Shown here one piece after another: positions 1 to 10,373 of a DNA stretch of 64,000 nt. The translations under genes were made by a program, and so were the position numbers. The notes beneath the pieces were generated by a model. It saw nothing but the letters and a program-made list of their open reading frames with translations. It was not told the DNA's origin and made no database searches. Within the stretch, counting starts at the first letter, position 1. Each line of letters begins with the position of its first letter. The stretch comes from Montanilutibacter psychrotolerans (GTDB lineage: Bacteria > Pseudomonadota > Gammaproteobacteria > Xanthomonadales > Xanthomonadaceae), in contig NZ_RIBS01000005.1 in NCBI RefSeq assembly GCF_003719825.1, positions 186,001 to 250,000 of the forward strand. Reading direction: 5' to 3'.

Positions 1-2
1 CC

Positions 3-1076
3 TTCAACTTCAGTGCCGGCCCCGCCACCCTGCCCGAAGCCGTACTGCGCCAGGCGCAGGCGGAAATGCTCGACTGGCACGGTGTCGGCGCCTCGATCGT
101 CGAGCTCAGCCACCGCGGCCCGGAGTTCATGCAGGTGGCGGCCGAAGCCGAAGCCGACCTGCGCGCGCTGATGTCGATCCCGGACGATTACGCGGTGCTG
201 TTCCTGCAGGGCGGTGCGACCACGGCGCAGGCGCTGCTGCCGCTGAATTTCGCTGCACCGGGCCAGGCGGTCGACTACGTGGTCACGGGTCACTGGGGCA
301 AGACGGCACTCAAGCAGGTCAAGCACTGCGTGGCCGCCAACGTGGCCGCCAACGGCGAGCCCGGCGGCTACCGCGACATCCCGGCGCGCGACACGTGGCA
401 GTTGTCCAGTGATGCGGCCTACGTGCACTACACCGCCAACGAGACCATCCACGGCGTCGAGTTCCGCGACATTCCCGACGTTGGCGACGTGCCGCTGGTC
501 GGCGACTTCAGCTCCAGCATCGTGTCCGAGCCGCTGGATGTGTCGAAGTTCGGCGTGATTTACGCCGGCGCGCAGAAGAACCTCGGGCCGGTGGGCGTCT
601 CGGTGGTGATCGTGCGCCGCGACCTGCTCGAACGCGCCGGTCAGCCGCGCGCGGAAATCCTGGATTACCGCGCCCACCTGAAGGGCGAGTCGATGCTCAA
701 CACCCCACCCACCTGGAACTGGTACCTGGCCGGCCTGGTGTTCAAGTGGATGCTGGCCGAGGGCGGCGTCACCGAGTTCGCCGCGCGCAACGCGCGCAAG
801 TCAGCGCTGCTGTACGGCGTGATCGACCAGTCCGGCGGCTTCTATCGCAACGAGGTCGCCGCGGCAGTGCGCTCGCGCATGAACGTGCCGTTCTTCCTGC
901 ACGACGAGGCGCTGGACAAGCCGTTCCTGGCCCAGGCGCAGGAAGCCGGCCTGATCTCGCTGAAGGGACATCGCGCCCTCGGCGGCATGCGCGCTTCGAT
1001 CTACAACGCGATGCCGGAGGAGGGCGTGCAGGCGCTCGCGACGTTCATGCGCGACTTCCAGCAAAGGCACGGCTGA
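3..1076 (+). CDS. serC: Phosphoserine aminotransferase, 5' end cut by window
   Basis: PLP-dependent class V aminotransferase that converts 3-phosphohydroxypyruvate and glutamate to O-phosphoserine (serine biosynthesis; it also acts in pyridoxine biosynthesis). The reading frame is open from base 3, and the first visible residues [11 protein letters not shown] are the family's N-terminal signature, so only a few codons are missing. The lysine of [11 protein letters not shown], about 180 residues in, is the expected Schiff-base lysine. HRGPEF near the start and the C-terminal [11 protein letters not shown] (phosphate binding) are also family features. The stop codon shares one base with the ATG of pheA, so the two genes are probably translated together. 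The order serC-pheA-hisC-aroA links serine and aromatic amino-acid synthesis and is common in gammaproteobacteria. Identification is firm. Confidence 0.96.
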   Translation, partial: FNFSAGPATLPEAVLRQAQAEMLDWHGVGASIVELSHRGPEFMQVAAEAEADLRALMSIPDDYAVLFLQGGATTAQALLPLNFAAPGQAVDYVVTGHWGKTALKQVKHCVAANVAANGEPGGYRDIPARDTWQLSSDAAYVHYTANETIHGVEFRDIPDVGDVPLVGDFSSSIVSEPLDVSKFGVIYAGAQKNLGPVGVSVVIVRRDLLERAGQPRAEILDYRAHLKGESMLNTPPTWNWYLAGLVFKWMLAEGGVTEFAARNARKSALLYGVIDQSGGFYRNEVAAAVRSRMNVPFFLHDEALDKPFLAQAQEAGLISLKGHRALGGMRASIYNAMPEEGVQALATFMRDFQQRHG

Positions 1077-2350
1077 TGGCCAGATCCACCAAGCCCAAGA
1101 CGGTCGGTGCCAAGGCGCCGGCCGCGAAGGTGGCAAAAGCCGAGAAAACCGCGAAGGCCGTAAAGGCCACCGGCTCGAAGGCGACGTCCAGGACGACTCG
1201 CTCCGTGGCGGCGTCCGCGGCCGCGCCCGCCGCTGTGTCCGAGTTCCCCGGCAAGGCCACGGCCATCCCCGCCGGACTGGACCTGGGCACGCTGCGTGAG
1301 CGCATCGACGGCATCGACCGCAGCATCCAGACCTTGATCGCCGAACGCGCGCAGTACGCGGGCCAGGTCGGCCGTGCCAAGGGCAAGCTGGCGGCGGCGG
1401 TGGACTACTACCGGCCCGAGCGCGAAGCGCAGGTGCTGCGCCGTGTGGTCGACCGCAACGACGGGCCGCTGGGCGACGACGTGCTGGTGCGGTTGTTCCG
1501 CGAGATCATGTCGGCCTGCCTGGCGCAGCAGGAGCCGCTCAAGATCGGCTTCCTGGGGCCCGAGGGCACGCATTCGCAGCAGGCGGTGTACAAGCACTTC
1601 GGCCACTCGATCCACGGCCTGCCGCTGGGCAGCATCGAGGAAGTGTTCCAGGAGGTCGACGCCGGCAACGCCGACTTCGGCGTAGTGCCGGTGGAGAATT
1701 CCACCCAGGGCACCATCCAGTCCACGCTCGACATGTTCCTCAGCTCCAACGTGAAGATCTGCGGCGAGGTCGAGCTGCGCATCCACCAGCACCTGCTGTC
1801 GCGCAGCGGCCGCATCGAAGACATCGAACGCGTCTACTCGCACCCGCAATCGTTCGCGCAGTGCAAGGCCTGGCTGCGGCAGTACCTGCCCAAGGCCGAG
1901 GCGATCCCGGTGGCCAGCAATGCCGAGGCCGCACGCCGCGCGCGCAACGCCGACGATGCCGCGGCCATTGCCGGGGCCAGCGCCGGCAACGTCTACGGGC
2001 TCAAGAATGTCGCCGGCCCGATCGAGGACCGCCCCGACAACACCACGCGCTTCCTGGTGCTGGGCCGCGAGCTGTTCACCACCTCGGGCAACGATCGCAC
2101 CTCGCTGCTGATCTTCATCAAGGATCAGCCCGGCGCGCTGCACCACGTTCTGGCGCCGTTCGCGCGGCACGGTCTGAGCATGAACCGCATCGAGTCGCGG
2201 CCCGGGCACACCGGTCGCTGGCAGTACGCGTTCTTCGTCGACATCGGCGGGCACGTGCACGACGAGGCGATGCGCCGCGCACTCGACGAACTCGCCGAGT
2301 TCGCCCAGGAGGTGAAGGTGCTTGGCTCGTACCCGGTGGCCATCGCATGA
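1076..2350 (+). CDS. pheA: Bifunctional chorismate mutase / prephenate dehydratase (P-protein)
   Basis: Catalyses chorismate to prephenate to phenylpyruvate, the phenylalanine branch. Domains in order: a Lys/Ala-rich extension (residues 2-60), an AroQ chorismate mutase (about 69-152, with LRERIDGIDRSI), prephenate dehydratase (about 156-335, with GPEGTHSQQA and the catalytic NTTRF motif) and a C-terminal ACT domain (about 345-420, with the ESRP motif that binds the Phe inhibitor). The ATG at 1076 overlaps the serC stop by one base and is chosen over longer options. The protein has 424 residues against about 360-390 for typical P-proteins. The extra length is the basic, low-complexity N-terminus, which has no counterpart in the usual enzyme. 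The gene ends in an ATGA overlap with hisC. Confidence 0.95.
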   Translation: MARSTKPKTVGAKAPAAKVAKAEKTAKAVKATGSKATSRTTRSVAASAAAPAAVSEFPGKATAIPAGLDLGTLRERIDGIDRSIQTLIAERAQYAGQVGRAKGKLAAAVDYYRPEREAQVLRRVVDRNDGPLGDDVLVRLFREIMSACLAQQEPLKIGFLGPEGTHSQQAVYKHFGHSIHGLPLGSIEEVFQEVDAGNADFGVVPVENSTQGTIQSTLDMFLSSNVKICGEVELRIHQHLLSRSGRIEDIERVYSHPQSFAQCKAWLRQYLPKAEAIPVASNAEAARRARNADDAAAIAGASAGNVYGLKNVAGPIEDRPDNTTRFLVLGRELFTTSGNDRTSLLIFIKDQPGALHHVLAPFARHGLSMNRIESRPGHTGRWQYAFFVDIGGHVHDEAMRRALDELAEFAQEVKVLGSYPVAIA

Positions 2351-3531
2351 GCACGGCAACGTCCACCCCTTCGCCCGTGCGGCATGACGAGGCATGGTTC
2401 GCGAGCCGGGCGCAGCCTGGCGTGCGCGGCTTGCGCGCCTACGACCCGGGGCACGACCTGGTTGCCCTGCGCGCGCGTTTCGGCGAAGCCGGCCTGCTTG
2501 AGCTGGGCTCCAACGAGAATCCGTACGGCGCCTCGCCCGAGGCCCGCGCGGCCATCCTCGACCAGATGCATGCGCTGCACCGCTATCCCGATCCGCTGGG
2601 CGCGGACCTCAAGCGCGCGTTGGCCGCAAAGCACGGCGTCGATGCCGCGCAGATCCTGCTGGGCAATGGTTCGCACGAGTTGCTGATGCAACTGGCGCAG
2701 GTGTTTGCCGGGCCGGATCAGGACGTCGTGTACTCGCGCTACGGGTTTGCCGTGTTCGCGCTGGCAACGCAGTGCGCCGGTGCCCGCGCACATGTCGTGG
2801 AGGCGTTGCCGCGCGACCACGCGACGATGCCGCTGGGCCACGACCTGGACGCCATCCTCGCGGCGATCACGCCGGCCACGCGCCTGGTGTACCTGGCCAA
2901 CCCGAACAATCCGACCGGCACGTGGTTCGGCCGGGATGCCTTTGCGACGTTCATGTCGAAGGTGCCCGCGGAGGTGATCGTGGTGATGGACGAGGCCTAC
3001 GCCGAACTGGCCGACGACGGTGACACCGACGTGGCCAGCGGCCTGCCGTTGCTGGCGCGCCATGCCAACCTGGTGGTCACCCGCACCTTCAGCAAGGCGT
3101 ATGGCCTGGCGGGACTTCGCGTGGGCTATCTGCTGGCGGCACGCGGCCTGGTGGCGGTGATGGAGCGCGTTCGCGAGAGCTTCAACGTCAACGGGCCGGC
3201 GCTGGCCGCGTGCGAGGCGGCGCTGCGCGACGAGTCGCATCTGGTTTGGGGCCGCACCCGCAATCGCGAGCAGCGTGAGCAGTTGGCCGAGGCGTTGCAG
3301 GCGCGCGGTCTGCGCGTGCTGCCCTCGCGCACCAACTTCGTGCTGGTGGACTTCTCGCGGCAAGACGATGCGGCGCGAACGGTGCAGGTCGAGGCGGCAT
3401 TGATCGCGCGTGGCGTGGTACTGCGCCCGATGGCGGGCTACGGGCTGCCGGAATACCTGCGCATCACGGTCGGCAGCCAGAGTGAGAACCGCGCCCTGCT
3501 GTCCGCGCTGGACGACGTGCTGCGGTCCTGA
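2347..3531 (+). CDS. hisC: Histidinol-phosphate / aromatic aminotransferase family (HisC-like)
   Basis: Class I/II PLP aminotransferase of 394 residues. Features seen: the substrate-side SNENPYGASP near the N-terminus, NPNNPTGTW, MDEAYAEL, and the PLP lysine in TFSKAYGLAGLRVGY. HisC makes L-histidinol phosphate. Enzymes of this clade also transaminate phenylpyruvate and prephenate-derived keto acids. Because the gene overlaps pheA by four bases (ATGA) and lies next to aroA rather than in a his operon, the copy here may serve phenylalanine or tyrosine synthesis; that is an inference from context. The fold and family are certain, the exact substrate is not. Confidence 0.88.
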   Translation: MSTATSTPSPVRHDEAWFASRAQPGVRGLRAYDPGHDLVALRARFGEAGLLELGSNENPYGASPEARAAILDQMHALHRYPDPLGADLKRALAAKHGVDAAQILLGNGSHELLMQLAQVFAGPDQDVVYSRYGFAVFALATQCAGARAHVVEALPRDHATMPLGHDLDAILAAITPATRLVYLANPNNPTGTWFGRDAFATFMSKVPAEVIVVMDEAYAELADDGDTDVASGLPLLARHANLVVTRTFSKAYGLAGLRVGYLLAARGLVAVMERVRESFNVNGPALAACEAALRDESHLVWGRTRNREQREQLAEALQARGLRVLPSRTNFVLVDFSRQDDAARTVQVEAALIARGVVLRPMAGYGLPEYLRITVGSQSENRALLSALDDVLRS

Positions 3532-3607
3532 CCGCCGGCTGATCAACGCGACGACCGTGGCGGCCATCGCCGCCACGCTGGCTTCTCCCCACATCGACAG
3601 GGATTGG

Positions 3608-4924
3608 ATGAGCAACCTCCAACAACCGGCCTGGATCGCGACCCGCGGCGGTCCGCTGCGCGGGCAATGGCACGTGCCCGGCGACAAATCGGTGTCGCAC
3701 CGCGCGGTGATGCTGGGAGCGATCGCCGAAGGAACCACCCGCATCCGCGGCTTCCTCGAAGGCGAGGACACCCGTGCGACAGCGCGTGTGTTCGAGCAGC
3801 TCGGCGTGCGCATCGAGGCGCCCAACGCCAGCGAGCGCATCGTCCACGGTGTCGGTCTGCATGGCCTGCGCGCGCCGTCCGGCGAGCTGGATTGCGGCAA
3901 TGCCGGGACCGGCATGCGTCTGCTGGCCGGCGTGCTGGCCGGGCAGGCGTTCGACAGCGTGCTGATCGGCGATGCCTCGCTGTCCAGGCGCCCGATGCGC
4001 CGCGTCACCGAACCGCTGGCCGCCATGGGCGCGCGCATCGACACCGACGACGGCGGCATGCCGCCGTTGCGCATCCACGGTGGCCGCCGGTTGCACGGCA
4101 TCGACTACGCACTGCCGGTGGCAAGCGCGCAGGTGAAATCGGCGTTGCTGCTGGCCGGGCTGTATGCCGATGGTGAGACCGTCGTTCGTGAGCCGCACCC
4201 GACGCGCGACTACAGCGAGCGCATGCTCGCCGCGTTTGGCTGGCCGATCGCGTTTGCGCCGGGCCAGGCGCGGCTCAGCGGTGGGCACGTGCTGCGCGCC
4301 TGCGACGTCGAGGTTCCCGCGGATTTCTCCTCGGCAGCGTTCTTCCTGGTTGCTGCCAGCGTGGTGCCCGGTTCCGAGCTGCTGCTGCGCGCCGTGGGCC
4401 TGAACCCGCGTCGCACCGGTCTGCTGCAGGCCTTGCGCCTGATGGGCGCCGACATCACCGAGCAGAACCCCGGCTCACACGGCGGCGAGCCGGTCGCGGA
4501 CCTGCTGGTGCGGCACGCGCCGCTGCACGGCGTCGACGTGCCCGTGACGCTGGTGCCGGACATGATCGACGAGTTCCCGGCATTGTTCGTCGCCGCTGCC
4601 TGCGCCAGCGGGCGCACTCGCGTCAGTGGCGCCGCCGAGTTGCGCGTCAAGGAGTCGGACCGCATCGCGACCATGGCCACCGGCCTGCGTGCGCTCGGCG
4701 CCGACATCGAGGAACGGCCCGATGGCGCCGTGATCGAAGGCGGGCGCCTGCACGGCGGCGACGTCAACAGCCACGGCGACCATCGCATCGCGATGAGCTT
4801 CGCGATCGCCGCCCAGCTGGCCGATGGCGAGGTGCGGATCGGCGATGTCGCCAACGTGGCGACGTCGTTCCCGGGCTTCGACGCGTTGGCCACCGGCATG
4901 GGCATGGGACTGGCCGCGGCCTAG
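3608..4924 (+). CDS. aroA: 5-enolpyruvylshikimate-3-phosphate synthase
   Basis: Sixth step of the shikimate pathway: shikimate-3-phosphate plus PEP gives EPSP. The protein has 438 residues, normal for AroA. Signatures seen: GDKSVSHRAVMLG near the N-terminus (phosphate-binding Lys and Ser), the PEP-site loop GNAGTGMRLL, LRVKESDRIA, and GDHRIAMSFA near the C-terminus. The start is placed at the ATG opening MSNLQQPAW; upstream in-frame codons read into non-conserved sequence. It lies 76 bases after hisC on the same strand and is probably the last gene of the aromatic group. The 226 bases after it hold nothing recognised before the convergent TonB-like gene. Confidence 0.95.
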   Translation: MSNLQQPAWIATRGGPLRGQWHVPGDKSVSHRAVMLGAIAEGTTRIRGFLEGEDTRATARVFEQLGVRIEAPNASERIVHGVGLHGLRAPSGELDCGNAGTGMRLLAGVLAGQAFDSVLIGDASLSRRPMRRVTEPLAAMGARIDTDDGGMPPLRIHGGRRLHGIDYALPVASAQVKSALLLAGLYADGETVVREPHPTRDYSERMLAAFGWPIAFAPGQARLSGGHVLRACDVEVPADFSSAAFFLVAASVVPGSELLLRAVGLNPRRTGLLQALRLMGADITEQNPGSHGGEPVADLLVRHAPLHGVDVPVTLVPDMIDEFPALFVAAACASGRTRVSGAAELRVKESDRIATMATGLRALGADIEERPDGAVIEGGRLHGGDVNSHGDHRIAMSFAIAAQLADGEVRIGDVANVATSFPGFDALATGMGMGLAAA

Positions 4925-5150
4925 GGCGACGGCGTACGGCTGCAATCGCAGGGCGCATCGCCGCCAGAACGCGCGGCGCTGCGAGTGGCGCCGTGACCGG
5001 CGTGTCCGCCCGCGCGACGATCGCCATCTCGACGCGATGGCCCGCTCCAGCTATTTCGGCGCCGGGTGCGCGGAGGGCGCCGCCGTAGGCCGCCAACAAA
5101 CGCTTGCGATATGCCAATACCTGCGGCCGTTGCGTCGCAGGCGAGGGCGG

Positions 5151-5840
5151 CTACGGGCTGAACACGATCGGCACGCGAACGCTGTCGACCGTCGGCTGCC
5201 CATTCTTCATCGCGGGCCGGAATCGCCAGCGACGTACCGCATCGAGTGCGGCGCGGTCGAGCGCGCGCGAGCCGCTGGTCTGATCGACGCTGACCGCGGT
5301 GGGTACGCCGTCCGGGCCAATCTGCGCCAGCACGATCACCGTCCCGCTTTCGCCACGGCGCAGCGCCTGCCTCGGGTACTGCGGCGATGGCGTGTGGCCC
5401 GGCAACGGTTCCGGCGCGCTGCTGGTGACGGCGCTCGGCGGTGGCGGCGGTGCTGACGGCGGGACGGGCGCGGCGGGCGGTGGCGGTGGGGTGGTCTCCA
5501 CGAGCGTCGGACGCTCGCCGTCTTCCCGTGTCGGCGCGGGCGGGGTGCCCAGGCCGCTGGCGTTGTCGGCACCGGCCGGCAGCGGCGCCGGCAGCGGTGC
5601 GTAGTCCGGCCCCGCCGTTCCGGCCGCGTCCGGCCCGGCCCGGTAGAAATCCTTCTGGGTGTCGCGTCCGCCAAGCCACACCATCAAGAACAGCAACAGC
5701 CCGGCGACGAATGCCAGTGCGGTCCACAGCAACGCAGCGCGCGAGGGCTTCCAGGCCTTGAAGTCGAACGGCCGACGCGGCGGCTTCGACGGGGACGGGG
5801 AGGGCGTGCTCGGGGACGGCGGAAGCGTGGGTTCGGACAT
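5151..5840 (-). CDS. TonB-family protein with C-terminal TonB domain
   Basis: A 229-residue protein with TonB architecture: a short Pro/Ser/Lys-rich cytoplasmic start, one transmembrane helix (about 35-58), a Pro/Ala-rich periplasmic spacer and a C-terminal TonB domain (about 150-229) with YPRQALRRGESGTV and RWRFRPAMKNGQP. TonB domains contact outer-membrane receptors and transmit energy from ExbBD. No exbB or exbD lies nearby, so it may be an accessory paralogue. The start is placed at the ATG opening MSEPTLPPSP. The earlier in-frame start would add 26 residues without membrane or signal character. It is convergent with aroA and divergent from serS. Confidence 0.8.
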   Translation of the reverse strand: MSEPTLPPSPSTPSPSPSKPPRRPFDFKAWKPSRAALLWTALAFVAGLLLFLMVWLGGRDTQKDFYRAGPDAAGTAGPDYAPLPAPLPAGADNASGLGTPPAPTREDGERPTLVETTPPPPPAAPVPPSAPPPPPSAVTSSAPEPLPGHTPSPQYPRQALRRGESGTVIVLAQIGPDGVPTAVSVDQTSGSRALDRAALDAVRRWRFRPAMKNGQPTVDSVRVPIVFSP

Positions 5841-5954
5841 GGACAGCTCGGCAGCAGGGGCCCGGGCATTCTGGCACGGTCGGTCCGGGCGCTCGCGATG
5901 GGGGTCGCAAAGCCACAAAACGGTGCAAGCATGCGGCGCCGCGACACGCGATAA

Positions 5955-7265
<1,311 letters not shown>

Positions 7266-7288
7266 GCCGGCGCAATTCGCGACAAAAG

Positions 7289-7311
7289 ACGGGCCCGCAT
7301 TGCGGGCCCGT
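7289..7311. terminator. Hairpin terminator after serS
   Basis: A perfect 10-bp GC-rich stem (ACGGGCCCGC / GCGGGCCCGT) around a three-base ATT centre, with AAAAG just before and AACGTTT just after. It lies between two convergent genes, serS and the azoreductase gene, and could serve both strands. The T tract is weak. Confidence 0.65.
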
Positions 7312-7385
7312 AACGTTTCCGGCGGGAGAGAGGGACGCCGGATGCGCGTTGAACGCGTGCTGCCCTGGACCTCAGGCTGCGGACC

Positions 7386-7973
7386 TCAGGCTGCCATCGC
7401 GAGCGGGCATTCCTCGTCGATGCGCTGATGCGCGGACTGGAGCGATTTGGCGCGCTGTTCGGCCGACATCGCCAGGCCTTCTGCGGTGATGAACTCGACA
7501 TCGTCGATACCCAGGAAGCGCAGCATGTGGCGCAGGTAGGGCTCGATGAAGTTGCTGGGCGCATCGGCCGCATGGAGCCCGCCGTACGCCCCGGCGAAGA
7601 CCACTTTCTTTCCGCCCGCCAGGCCTTCCGGGCCGTTGGCGGTGTAGCGGAACGTCTTGCCGGCAATTGCGATGCGATCGATCCACGCCTTGAGTTGGCT
7701 GGGGATGTTGAAGTTGTACATCGGCGCCCCGATCACGATGACGTCGGCGGCGAGGAACTCTTCCATGATCGCGGCAGCTTCCGCGGCTTCGGCCGGGTCG
7801 GCGCCGGCAAGCGAGCTTCCACTCAGGTGCGGCAGCGGGGACGCGGCCAGATCGCGATAGACGACCTGCATCCCGGGGTTGGCGGCCGTCCACTGGCCAG
7901 CGATCGCAGCGCTGAGTTCGCGGCTGGCCGAGTTCTGGCCGAGGATGCTCGAATCGATGTGCAACAGCTTCAT
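7386..7973 (-). CDS. azoR: FMN-dependent NADH:quinone oxidoreductase / azoreductase
   Basis: A 195-residue flavodoxin-fold protein of the AzoR family. It performs two-electron reduction of quinones and azo compounds with NADH and FMN and is thought to protect against thiol-reactive and quinone stress. Features seen: the N-terminal phosphate loop LHIDSSILGQNSASREL, the FMN contact GAPMYNFNIPSQLKAWID, and the glycine-rich GGKKVVFAGAYGG. The length matches E. coli AzoR (about 200). It is transcribed away from a LysR regulator gene 114 bases upstream. Such divergent pairs are usually regulator and target, so the LysR protein probably controls it in response to an electrophile or quinone. Confidence 0.9.
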   Translation of the reverse strand: MKLLHIDSSILGQNSASRELSAAIAGQWTAANPGMQVVYRDLAASPLPHLSGSSLAGADPAEAAEAAAIMEEFLAADVIVIGAPMYNFNIPSQLKAWIDRIAIAGKTFRYTANGPEGLAGGKKVVFAGAYGGLHAADAPSNFIEPYLRHMLRFLGIDDVEFITAEGLAMSAEQRAKSLQSAHQRIDEECPLAMAA

Positions 7974-8087
7974 GGTGGACCTCGTGTGGAATTGGCGTCG
8001 GCGCCGAGTGAGGTGACTTTAGGCTGTTGCGTTGGTGCGATAAATAAGCTTGAATGTCACTGATTGTTCCACAAATGGACATAAACG
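7974..8087. promoter_or_regulatory. Divergent azoR / LysR control region
   Basis: 114 bases between two divergent starts. The centre is notably AT-rich compared with its surroundings (TAAATAAGCTTGAATG). An inverted repeat TTGT-TCC-ACAA lies at 8064-8074, close to the LysR gene's start, and is a candidate LysR operator. No -35/-10 pair is convincing enough to name. Confidence 0.45.
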
Positions 8088-9062
8088 ATGCACGACCTCA
8101 ATGACCTGTACTACTTCGCGATGGTGGTCGAGCATTCCGGCTTCGCCGCCGCCGAGCGCGCGCTCGGCATTCCGAAATCCCGTCTGAGCCGCCGCATCAG
8201 CCAGCTCGAGACCGACCTGGGCGTGCGTCTGCTGCAGCGCTCCACGCGCCGGTTCGCGGTGACCGAGGTCGGCAGCAGCGTGTACCGTCACGCGCAGTCG
8301 ATGCTGGCCGAGGCGCAGGCGGCGCACGAGGTCGTCGACCGGCTCAGCGCCGAGCCGCGCGGCGTGATCCGGGTCAGCGTGCCGGTGGGGTTGGCGCAGC
8401 AGCAGGTTCCCAAGCTGCTGCCCGAGTTCCTAGCGCTGTACCCGCAAGTGCGCGTGCAGCTGCACATCAGCAACCGCCGCGTCGACATCATCAACGAAGG
8501 CATCGACGTGGCGTTGCGCGTGCGTTCCAAGCTCGACGACGACGGCAGCCTGGTGATGCGCAGCTTCGGTCAGATCCAGGAGCTGCTGGTCGCCAGCCCG
8601 GGCTACCTCAAGCGCATGGGGCGTCCGGTCAATCCCGACGACCTGGCTCAGCACGTGACGCTCAGCATCAGCGAGGACGACGCCCGCCAACGCTGGGAGC
8701 TGCACGGCCCGGACGGCGAGGTGCGACGCGTGGATCTCAAGCCGCGCGTGATGGGTTTCGACTTCCCGATGCTGATGGCGCTGGCCCAGCAGGGTGTCGG
8801 CATCACCCTGCTGCCGGAAACCGTGTGCGCCGAGGCGGTGCGTCGTGGCGAACTCGAAGTGGTGCTGCCGGAATGGCGCCTGCCGCAGGGCGTCTTCCAC
8901 GCGGTGTTCGCCTCGCGTCGCGGCATGCTGCCGGCGGTGCGCGTGTTCATCGACTTCCTCGCCGAGCGCGCCCCGGCACTGGTCGAGTCCGCCCGCCTGC
9001 AGTGCGGCGACAAGCCCTGTCCCCCCGGCACCTTCCCCTCGGCCAAGGCCGCCAGAAAGTAG
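8088..9062 (+). CDS. LysR-family transcriptional regulator
   Basis: A 324-residue LysR-type regulator. The N-terminal winged helix-turn-helix (about 3-62, with AAAERALGIPKSRLSRRISQLE) is followed by a periplasmic-binding-protein-like effector domain (about 90-295). It belongs to the subgroup beginning with DLNDLYYFAMVVEHSGF, whose members often sit beside genes for quinone, azo or aromatic-compound reductases. The C-terminal 25 residues are extended and Lys/Pro-rich, with two cysteines (LQCGDKPC) beyond the usual fold. The divergent azoreductase gene is the likely target; the effector cannot be read from sequence. Confidence 0.9.
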   Translation: MHDLNDLYYFAMVVEHSGFAAAERALGIPKSRLSRRISQLETDLGVRLLQRSTRRFAVTEVGSSVYRHAQSMLAEAQAAHEVVDRLSAEPRGVIRVSVPVGLAQQQVPKLLPEFLALYPQVRVQLHISNRRVDIINEGIDVALRVRSKLDDDGSLVMRSFGQIQELLVASPGYLKRMGRPVNPDDLAQHVTLSISEDDARQRWELHGPDGEVRRVDLKPRVMGFDFPMLMALAQQGVGITLLPETVCAEAVRRGELEVVLPEWRLPQGVFHAVFASRRGMLPAVRVFIDFLAERAPALVESARLQCGDKPCPPGTFPSAKAARK

Positions 9063-9121
9063 CCGCAGGCGGCAATGGGCATGCGAGAATGCCCGCCCCC
9101 GGCCCCGCGCCGAGGGCACAC

Positions 9122-9211
9122 GGAGAGATGGCCGAGTGGTTTAAGGCAGCGGTCTTGAAAACCGCCGAAGGGTAAAACCTTCCGTGGGTTCGAATCCCAC
9201 TCTCTCCGCCA
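9122..9211 (+). tRNA. tRNA-Ser (anticodon UGA)
   Basis: A complete class II tRNA of 90 bases including an encoded CCA. The acceptor stem GGAGAGA pairs with TCTCTCC. The anticodon loop CTTGAAA places TGA at 9156-9158. The long variable arm and the T-loop TTCGAAT are as expected for serine. It reads UCA codons and probably other UCN codons by wobble. It stands alone between the LysR gene and a DUF4240 gene. No integrase or repeat of its 3' end is seen nearby. Confidence 0.97.
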
Positions 9212-9419
9212 AGATCAAGGCGGGTCTGCTACTGACGCGGGCCCCTCGCGCCTTGCCTCCGGCGTCCGGCGTCCGGCCTCCGGCAGACGTACCGGACCCT
9301 GCTTTCCTCGGATCAGGCAGTCTCTGCCTGAAGCGCATCCAGTATGGTGGCCGTACGCATGTGACACCGACCCACGGGTCATCCATCACGTAGTTTGGCT
9401 GCTTAGGGAGGACGTCGCA

Positions 9420-9875
9420 GTGGATGAGAAGGAATTCTGGCGAATCATTGGGTTGTTCAACTGGAAGCGCACCGGGGACGACGACGCCGTGCTCAAGCCG
9501 GCCGTCAAGGAGCTGGCCAAACAGTCGTTGGAGGACATCCAGGCGTTTGAGGAGATCCTGAGTCAAAAGCTCTATGCCCTGGATACGCTGGCTCACGCCA
9601 AGCAAATAGGCACGGATGCCTACGTAGACGACAAGCAACACTTCTCGGTTGACGTCTTTCTCTATGCCCGCTGCTGCGTCGTGGCGAATGGCCGAGACTT
9701 CTATGAGTCGGTGCTATCAGACCCCGCCGAATTCCCGGAGGACATGGATTTCGAGGCGCTACTGGAACTCGCCAGCGCCGCGTACGAGCTCAAATCCGGC
9801 AATGCTCCCGACTTCTTTGACACGTCGGTGAGCTATGAAACCTTCAGCAATCAGGAAGGATGGGCGGTAGCCTGA
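9420..9875 (+). CDS. DUF4240 domain protein
   Basis: A 151-residue acidic soluble protein of the DUF4240 family, whose members begin with a short MxxxEFW motif as here (MDEKEFWRIIGLF). No enzymatic residues can be assigned and the family's function is unknown to me. The start is a GTG preceded at about 8 bases by a good ribosome-binding site (AGGGAGGA, 9405-9412), which settles the start. Third-position GC is lower than in the flanking housekeeping genes (for example GTGCTATCAGACCC within it), hinting at an accessory origin. It follows tRNA-Ser by about 210 bases with no recognised feature between. Confidence 0.7.
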   Translation: MDEKEFWRIIGLFNWKRTGDDDAVLKPAVKELAKQSLEDIQAFEEILSQKLYALDTLAHAKQIGTDAYVDDKQHFSVDVFLYARCCVVANGRDFYESVLSDPAEFPEDMDFEALLELASAAYELKSGNAPDFFDTSVSYETFSNQEGWAVA

Positions 9876-10172
9876 CAGTTCACTCAAGCCGAGTCTTGGT
9901 GGCTCGGCTTCGATTCATGCGACACGTCGGGAGGTTACGTCGGTCGATGGTTCTCGACGACGACGCCCGCATTCGGAAACACTTTTCACCGAGCGCCCCG
10001 GGTCGGCCAGCGTGCCCTGTCAGTTGCCACAGGCACGTCGGCAGCATTTCGGCGTGAGCGTGCTCCGTTGCGCGCCGCGGGGGCGCTGATTGTTGTCGGC
10101 AGACGAGCGGGACTGCCTCTTCTTCACGTTTGCGCCGTAGCATGGGGCCTTCTCAACGTGGAGGTTGCCGTC
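9876..10172. other. Intergenic, nothing recognised
   Basis: About 300 bases after the DUF4240 gene. Short open frames on both strands show no coding character. A GGAGG at about 10160 belongs to the next gene. Confidence 0.5.
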
Positions 10173-10373
10173 ATGGCAGGGAAGTGCCCCAAGTGTGAGC
10201 AGATCGTTTCGCGGCTGAGCATCAAGCCGTTGCTGGGTCAGGGCCCGTCCGGGCAGCACAAGTCGATCACCCTCAACTGCCCGGCGTGCGACACGATTCT
10301 CGGGGCACAGGTGGATCCTTCCGCGGCGAAGTCCGATCTGGTCGCCGAGATACGGAAGCTGCGGGAGGCCTAG
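10173..10373 (+). CDS. Small zinc-ribbon protein
   Basis: A 66-residue protein with two CxxC pairs (C5-P-K-C8 and C36-P-A-C39) 27 residues apart, the spacing of a four-cysteine zinc ribbon, followed by a short charged helix ending EIRKLREA. A GGAGG lies 8-9 bases before the ATG at 10173 and decides this start over a longer frame beginning at 10068. There is no domain besides the ribbon. Proteins of this kind bind nucleic acid or protein partners, but the role here is unknown. It stands alone between the DUF4240 gene and a non-coding stretch. Confidence 0.65.
   Translation: MAGKCPKCEQIVSRLSIKPLLGQGPSGQHKSITLNCPACDTILGAQVDPSAAKSDLVAEIRKLREA

Noticed and set aside
9122-9211. tRNA-Ser as an integration site for a genomic island
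   Set aside because: No integrase gene and no second copy of the tRNA 3' end was found in the following sequence.
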